From assembly GCA_041844735.1 (NCBI GenBank), contig JBGZBP010000004.1:13273-77272 (forward strand): 64,000 bases of DNA. Direction: 5' to 3'. Both the position numbers and the translations under genes were made by a program. Shown piece by piece: positions 58,896 to 64,000 of this stretch. Origin of the DNA: CAJPNN01 sp041844735. Lineage in GTDB: Bacteria; Bacillota; Clostridia; Peptostreptococcales; Anaerovoracaceae. A model generated the notes under the pieces. It made no database searches. It saw only the letters and a program-made list of their open reading frames with translations, and was not told the origin of the DNA. Position 1 is the first letter of the stretch; every line of letters begins with the position of its first letter.

Positions 58896-60461
58896 ATGTC
58901 GGAAAAACATGTTATTGTACCGTGGTTCAGGCGAGGAGATATAGGCGGAATCACATACCTTGTTACAAACAATTTAGTTAACTATTTAATCGTTATCGCT
59001 ACATTGTCGGGTGTGTTGGCATGGCCTGACAGAATTGTATTCGGATCGGTGATACCGGCAATGTCGTTAGGTTTGTTGCTGGGATGTGTGTACTACACTT
59101 ATATGGGAATCAGACTGTCAAAAAAAGAGGGAAGAGCGGATGTTACTGCTTTGCCGTCAGGGGTGTCGACTCCTGCAATGTTTGTTTTCTTATACGGTGT
59201 TATAATGCCTTTGCACTATGCACTTGACGATGCGGAATTGGCGTGGTCGGCAGGTATAGCGGCATGTTTTGTGGGTGGTGCCGTTGAATTTTGCGGAGGA
59301 ATCATAGGTCCATGGCTAAAGAAGAGAATCCCGAGAGCGGCTCTGCTCGGTACAGTGGCAGGAATCGGATTTATTTGGATGGCAACACAGGGTGTGTTTG
59401 ATATATTTGCCGACCCGTTGGTAGGAATGCCTGTGCTATTTGTAGCGATGCTGGGACTTTTTGGGGGATATCTTTTCCCTAAAAAAATTCCGCCTCTGGT
59501 GGTTGCGATTGTCGGCGGGATAATTTATGCATTATGCATAGGACGTACTCATGCGGATTTCAGCGGTATAGGTTTTTATATACCTAATCCGGCTAACAGC
59601 ATTGAGCATTTGATAGATGGATTTGCTGTTGTAGCGCCATATTTGACAATTATTATACCGGTTGAAATTTATAACTTTATTGAAACACTAGATAATGTAG
59701 AAGCTGCCAATGCGGCAGGAGATAATTATAACGTGAGAGAGGCGCAGTTCGCAGACGGTATTTGCACAATGGTTTCGGCGTTGTGTGGCGGTGTGGTGCC
59801 GAACACAGTTTGGCTTGGACATGCAGGATTAAAAAAATCCGAGGCAGGTGTAGGATACTCGATGATTTCAGGTATTGTTTTGGGCTTATCGGGAATTTTC
59901 GGGCTGTTCACATTCTTAAACAGCGTGGTTCCGCCTTCAATTTGTGCCGTTACATTCTTATGGTGTGCGGTAGTAATGGTAGCCCAAGCTTTTAAAGATA
60001 ATGACAGAAAACACTACGCAGCAGTCGGAATAGCTATGGTGCCGCCGGTAGCGGACTTCCTGTACACTCAGGTGACGGGAGCGGTAGGATTATCCGATAT
60101 TTGGACATCGGTACAGGCTTCGGGATTGAACGAGTATACAGAAAAGGTATCAAGAATGATAACCGATGCGGGGGTGATGTGGAACGGCGTTCCGGCGACA
60201 AAATCGGGAGCTATTATCATTGGAATACTTCTGGGTACAATGGTTACATTTGTAATTGATAAAAAGCTGAATGCTGTTGCGTTTACCGCTGTTTGCGGAT
60301 ATGTTTTGTCATGTTTCGGATTTATTCACAGTGCATCTTTAGGATTTTATCCTTTGTCACCTTTTGCAATAGGATATATTATAGTGGCAGTTTTGGCATA
60401 CATATGCCACATGGGAAGAAATACATGGTTTAAGGGACCGGATGATTTCGATTATGTGTAG
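58896..60461 (+). CDS. NCS2-family purine permease
   Basis: A 521-residue polytopic protein of the NCS2/AzgA nucleobase family with about a dozen hydrophobic helices. The TALPSGVSTPAMF segment is at the conserved substrate-helix position, and an IETLDNVEAANAAGD segment resembles the AzgA region. Placement after two adenine-deaminase-family genes points to adenine, hypoxanthine or another purine as substrate. GGAGAG precedes the ATG. The exact substrate is not readable. Confidence 0.85.
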   Translation: MSEKHVIVPWFRRGDIGGITYLVTNNLVNYLIVIATLSGVLAWPDRIVFGSVIPAMSLGLLLGCVYYTYMGIRLSKKEGRADVTALPSGVSTPAMFVFLYGVIMPLHYALDDAELAWSAGIAACFVGGAVEFCGGIIGPWLKKRIPRAALLGTVAGIGFIWMATQGVFDIFADPLVGMPVLFVAMLGLFGGYLFPKKIPPLVVAIVGGIIYALCIGRTHADFSGIGFYIPNPANSIEHLIDGFAVVAPYLTIIIPVEIYNFIETLDNVEAANAAGDNYNVREAQFADGICTMVSALCGGVVPNTVWLGHAGLKKSEAGVGYSMISGIVLGLSGIFGLFTFLNSVVPPSICAVTFLWCAVVMVAQAFKDNDRKHYAAVGIAMVPPVADFLYTQVTGAVGLSDIWTSVQASGLNEYTEKVSRMITDAGVMWNGVPATKSGAIIIGILLGTMVTFVIDKKLNAVAFTAVCGYVLSCFGFIHSASLGFYPLSPFAIGYIIVAVLAYICHMGRNTWFKGPDDFDYV

Positions 60462-60556
60462 CCTGTTTATTAAACAGATAAAAAATTAAACTGAGATGAA
60501 GATTTTAGATTTCGATTTACAAAAGATGAATTGGAATTTTCGAGATCAAAATTTTT

Positions 60557-60585
60557 GACCCCAAAAAGTTCGGATTTTTGGGGTC
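60557..60585. terminator. Bidirectional terminator between permease and alcohol dehydrogenase genes
   Basis: GACCCCAAAAA pairs perfectly with TTTTTGGGGTC around a 7-base loop. It lies between convergent genes and has A runs and T runs in the stem for either direction. Confidence 0.85.
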
Positions 60586-60620
60586 ATATTGTTTCGATTT
60601 ACTGTTCTATACTATCGATA

Positions 60621-61766
60621 TTACCATATTTTCTCATACACATTTGAAAGGTCAATTTCATCCGACAGCTTCGGATTTGTTGACAAACATGTGTCTTTCA
60701 GAGCTGCCTGCGCCATGACAGGAACCATCGCCATATATTCTTCCTTTGATATTATTCCCAAAGCGGAAATTGATGTAGGTATTTCCAACTCCTGCAACAT
60801 AAATTGCACCCAGTTAACAAGAGAACGGATGGTTGTAACAGTGTTCAAGTTCTGCAAACCCAGTATCCTTGCTATGTTTTCGTATCTTTCAACATGGTAC
60901 GGATAGCTTGGTCTTGAACAGCTTGTTATATCTATTCCCGTATTGAATTCAATTACATGTGGCAACAGAATGGCATTCGCCCTGCCGTGAGGTATATGTA
61001 ACCATGCTCCAAGCTGGTGTGCCAATGCGTGGTTGACACCGAGTCCGGCAGCATCAAAGGCAACACCTGCCAATGTGGATGCGGTGTGCATTTTTTGTCT
61101 GGCATGACTGTCGTCAGGATTTTTATACGAACGAACAAGATATTGTCCGACTATTTCTATAGCCTTTTCCGATAAAGCCTCGGAAAGCTCGTTGGCATCA
61201 ACACTCACATAGCTTTCCATAGCATGGGTAAGAACATCCATACCTGTATCGGCTACTACTTTAGGAGGTACACTCTTCACAAGAACAGCATCAAGAATTG
61301 CATATTCAGGAACAAGGTCATAAGTCCTTACAGGTATTTTCTGATGTGTTTCGGGGTCGGAGATTACGGCAAATGACGTAACTTCCGAACCTGTGCCGCT
61401 GGTTGTGGGTATTGCAATCATCGGTATATTTATTGCAGAGCCGTCTTGAGCTGAAAAATACTTTGCAGCTTTACCTGTATCAAGAGCAGAGCCGCCGCCT
61501 ATACATAAAAGAGCATCCGGATTTGTTTCACGGATAGCGGCAACACACTGTGCTACACTTTGAACAGGAGGATCGGGCTTTACCTGATCAAATATCACGA
61601 ACTCCTTTCCGCCCGCCTTGAGTCTATCTGTAACGTGGGCAATAAGGTTGCTTGTTACAACAAAGGGATCCGATATAATGAATATTTTTTTAAAATCAAA
61701 CGATAAAAGCTCGTCTAATGAATTTTCGCCAAATATTATTTTAGTTTTCAGTCTAAAGTTTCTCAT
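60621..61766 (-). CDS. Iron-containing alcohol dehydrogenase
   Basis: A 381-residue group III alcohol dehydrogenase. The NAD region has IGGGSALDTGKA and the PTTSGTGSEVT motif. Metal ligands lie in GMDVLTHAMES and GLGVNHALAHQLGAWLHIPHGRAN. It resembles the propanol/ethanolamine branch (PduQ/EutG), but no microcompartment genes are nearby. It may reduce a short aldehyde at the end of fermentation. GGAGG precedes the ATG. It is transcribed away from the papain-like protease. Confidence 0.92.
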   Translation of the reverse strand: MRNFRLKTKIIFGENSLDELLSFDFKKIFIISDPFVVTSNLIAHVTDRLKAGGKEFVIFDQVKPDPPVQSVAQCVAAIRETNPDALLCIGGGSALDTGKAAKYFSAQDGSAINIPMIAIPTTSGTGSEVTSFAVISDPETHQKIPVRTYDLVPEYAILDAVLVKSVPPKVVADTGMDVLTHAMESYVSVDANELSEALSEKAIEIVGQYLVRSYKNPDDSHARQKMHTASTLAGVAFDAAGLGVNHALAHQLGAWLHIPHGRANAILLPHVIEFNTGIDITSCSRPSYPYHVERYENIARILGLQNLNTVTTIRSLVNWVQFMLQELEIPTSISALGIISKEEYMAMVPVMAQAALKDTCLSTNPKLSDEIDLSNVYEKIW

Positions 61767-61980
61767 GACTACCTCCTAACAGATTTAATCCAGTATATCA
61801 TAAAATATAAAAAAATAAAACAGTATTTTGTATACACGAATCGTCGTTATTGAGATTCATCGGCCTATAGCTGCAAAAATGCTTGTAATTACATGTATTT
61901 TTCTGTATAGTTATCATAGTAAACGAATTAGGAGCTATATTTGAAAATAGCTAAAATATTAATAAAGAGGGGAAAATATT

Positions 61981-64000
61981 ATGTTAAAGAAAATACTCGG
62001 GTTTGTGTTGATTGTATCTTTGGTGTTGCCGCAAACCGCAATAACATTTGCAGATGAGCAAAAAGATGCTGACATCGACAACCAACTTGTTATAGAAAAA
62101 CTGGCAATTAATCCTGATTATCAGCGTTATTTGGACAATCCGGATGATGAGAGATCGGGGTATGTGCCTACGAAATACCTTTTTCCGACTTCAAATGAGT
62201 CGGCGAGGAATACAGGAGAACAGCTTCCTGCGAAGTTTGATGCGAGAACGAAAGGGTGGATTCCTCCTATCAGAGATCAGAAGAGAACAGGAACATGCTG
62301 GGCACATGCTATAATGGCATGTGCGGAGACTGCGTTTAAGAAAAAAGGAGATCTTACTTCGGCGGAAGGAGGGTTTTATGATTTTTCGGAAGGACATTTG
62401 GCGTATAATACAGGCGATAAAGATACCGACTTAAATACCGGAGGGTATGTGATTTTTGGAGGTATGTATTTTTCAAAGCTTAACGGTCCTGTTACAGAAG
62501 AAGATTATCCCCAATACAGCATCAGCAATGCAAAGGGGGATACCGGAAATACAACATTTGAAGGGGTAGTGTTTAACGAAAGAGCGGATAAAAAAGACGG
62601 CTCCAAGTATGTTGGAGATATGATTGTAGTAAATAAAAGTGAAATAAAAAAGTTTGTATATGAATACGGCATTTTGACGGCGGTGTATAAGGATACAGCG
62701 TGGAACAGCGAGTATTGGCAAGAGGGATACAGGGGTACTTTGACACAGAATCAAAATGGATACCACAACCCGGATGATGTCGGATATGCACACGCCATAG
62801 CGATAGTGGGATGGGATGACAACAAGGTCATAACAAACCGTAAGGGGCAAACGTCGGCAGGAGGAGCATTCCTTGTAAGAAACAGCTGGGGATCAAGAGT
62901 AGGCGATCACGGCTATTATTGGATGTCATATGAAACCTTTGCAGACGGTGAAGCAAATTACTTTGTATACACTAATGTGGGTGAAAAGAGAGACAATGTT
63001 TATCAGTTCAATGTGATGGATTTTGAAACTGTGACCGGCATGTCCGTTTATGATTCGGTATCAAAACCGCAATTTATTGCGAACAATTACAAGAGAAGCA
63101 CAGATAAAAAGGAAAAAATAACCGATGTGGCACTGTTTAATATGACAGTAGGTCCTACAGATTTTGAGATATGGGTTACAGAGGATCCGGACTGGGCGAG
63201 CAAGTTTAACAGCGGTTCGGGTGAAAAAGAAGATAGACTGGATAAAATAGGCAAGAAGATTGCGAAGTTCAGGTTAACAAGCACAGGATATTTTTCCAGA
63301 GCTCTTAACTTGGTTGACACGGGAGAGTATCCGTTAAGTAAAGACGGGTTTACCCTAATTGCAAAGATAACTCCGTCCACGGGTGAAGAGGCTCGATTTG
63401 CAAACACGGCAAGTACCAAGGGATCGGAGGGAGCATCATACATATTGCTGAAACATATGTCTCATGAGGAGCAGTTTATTTCTTTGAAACAGTGGCAGAA
63501 TAAAGATATTAAATTAAGTCTTAATGCGGTGACGAAGTACGATTCTGAGACGACTCCGCCAAGTGTGACTATACCGGACACATCTGTTTTGAAAAATGAG
63601 TTTGAGCAGGTGAAAGCGAAGTTTACGAGCACTGCGGAAAAACCGTTTGAGAATAAGATGCAGGAAATTAATAAGCTTGATATGTCCGATATAGGTAATG
63701 CAACCGATGTTGCAAAACTTGAAGAGCTTAAGAAGAAGTACTCAGATTTGAAAATCGGAGATGATTCATCTATTTTGTCGGCAGCTGCGGAAACAAAAAT
63801 CAGGCTCGCAGAAATAGCAGCAAAAAATGAAGAAAATAAGGGTGTGTTTGAACAACATAGCCTGGCAGATAAAAAACAGGAAGCTGAAGGATTGGCTGCG
63901 GCTATAGTCGAACTGAAAAATACTGCATGCCACTCTTATAATTCCATACTCGTTAGGCATCTTAATCCTCCTTGTCAGCACTATTTGTCCTATTCACCCG
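61981..64000 (+). CDS. Secreted papain-like (C1A) cysteine protease, partial at window edge
   Basis: An exported protease open to the window end (673 codons and counting). Signal peptide ending near TFADE. The catalytic Cys106 is in the GTCWAHA motif, His271 in YAHAIAIVGWD and Asn301 in RNSWGSR. A lectin-like beta domain follows (about 330-480), then a Lys/Glu-rich helical stretch. AGAGGGG precedes the ATG. Homologues in other anaerobes carry wall-binding C-termini. From about 63925 the frame changes character (CHSYNSILVRHLNPP), and the DNA there reads as the start of another gene on the minus strand, so the true C-terminus may not be shown. Confidence 0.88.
   Translation, partial: MLKKILGFVLIVSLVLPQTAITFADEQKDADIDNQLVIEKLAINPDYQRYLDNPDDERSGYVPTKYLFPTSNESARNTGEQLPAKFDARTKGWIPPIRDQKRTGTCWAHAIMACAETAFKKKGDLTSAEGGFYDFSEGHLAYNTGDKDTDLNTGGYVIFGGMYFSKLNGPVTEEDYPQYSISNAKGDTGNTTFEGVVFNERADKKDGSKYVGDMIVVNKSEIKKFVYEYGILTAVYKDTAWNSEYWQEGYRGTLTQNQNGYHNPDDVGYAHAIAIVGWDDNKVITNRKGQTSAGGAFLVRNSWGSRVGDHGYYWMSYETFADGEANYFVYTNVGEKRDNVYQFNVMDFETVTGMSVYDSVSKPQFIANNYKRSTDKKEKITDVALFNMTVGPTDFEIWVTEDPDWASKFNSGSGEKEDRLDKIGKKIAKFRLTSTGYFSRALNLVDTGEYPLSKDGFTLIAKITPSTGEEARFANTASTKGSEGASYILLKHMSHEEQFISLKQWQNKDIKLSLNAVTKYDSETTPPSVTIPDTSVLKNEFEQVKAKFTSTAEKPFENKMQEINKLDMSDIGNATDVAKLEELKKKYSDLKIGDDSSILSAAAETKIRLAEIAAKNEENKGVFEQHSLADKKQEAEGLAAAIVELKNTACHSYNSILVRHLNPPCQHYLSYSP
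63925..63973 (-). CDS. Possible 5' end of an NAD+ synthetase-like gene, broken
   Basis: On the minus strand a full AAGGAGG ribosome site (63967-63973) leads to an ATG at 63960 that opens MPNEYGIIRVAC. This resembles the start of glutamine-dependent NAD+ synthetase (xYGFIRVAxA type). The resemblance stops at a GCATGC hexamer (63925-63930); beyond it the DNA is clearly the coding strand of the protease. A gene start therefore appears joined tail-in to the protease at this point. Short match, so identity is tentative. Confidence 0.4.

Overview
The window reads as a chromosomal stretch of an anaerobic, low-GC, Gram-positive bacterium (Bacillota, class Clostridia). Evidence: AT-rich third positions; strong GGAGG ribosome binding sites with frequent TTG and GTG starts; rho-independent terminators; a T-box leader; SLH-domain surface proteins; and an amino-acid fermentation gene set (ammonia-lyase hotdog proteins, acyl-CoA dehydrogenase, EtfBA, NfnAB). 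The content fits proteolytic, asaccharolytic Clostridia (Eubacterium/Mogibacterium-like relatives). That placement is inference. No rRNA, tRNA, CRISPR array, phage or insertion sequence was seen.

Layout, left to right. (1) 105-2900: a cadmium/zinc/lead resistance operon: CadC-type ArsR repressor, free HMA metallochaperone, P1B ATPase. (2) 3061-14165: de novo IMP operon purL-E-C-M-N-F-H-D, with a fused single-chain PurL and a PurF that lacks the usual N-terminal catalytic Cys. (3) 14144-19449: a 1.7-kaa secreted subtilase with C-terminal SLH anchors. (4) 19432-21236: a tryptophan-specific T-box leader and an orphan TrpB2. (5) 21571-23980: NfnAB transhydrogenase. (6) 24039-26755, minus strand: an MBOAT/DHHW surface O-acetylation pair, divergent from scpAB (26943-28272). 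(7) 28475-35297: the most interesting block, a compact module with two near-identical copies of a beta-aminoacyl-CoA ammonia-lyase-like subunit, a divergent small partner, a family III CoA-transferase, acyl-CoA dehydrogenase, EtfBA and a MerR regulator. Its promoter has the 19-bp spacer and dyad typical of MerR control.

(8) 35329-41086: PanE-like reductase, Mrp/ApbC ATPase, a 55-residue membrane protein, HtpG, an EamA transporter (minus strand) and a histidine phosphatase. (9) 41122-46910: histidine operon hisZG(fusion)-D-B-H-F-IE, without hisA or hisC, behind a second MerR-like promoter. (10) 46915-55040: surface proteins: a small SLH protein, a 1403-residue secreted protein of unknown function, and an MBG-repeat/SLH protein that may be an S-layer protein. 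(11) 55302-60585: two tandem adenine-deaminase-family genes and an NCS2 purine permease. (12) 60621-61766, minus strand: iron-dependent alcohol dehydrogenase. (13) 61981-64000: a papain-like secreted protease that runs off the window. Its last ~75 bases look like a different gene in the opposite orientation.

How the parts fit (inference): secreted subtilase and papain-like proteases supply peptides. The block-7 module could activate a beta-amino acid with CoA, remove ammonia and reduce the enoyl-CoA through Acd/Etf as an electron sink. NfnAB would balance ferredoxin, NADH and NADPH. De novo purine synthesis, adenine salvage and histidine synthesis share purine intermediates (AICAR is a by-product of HisH/HisF and a substrate of PurH).
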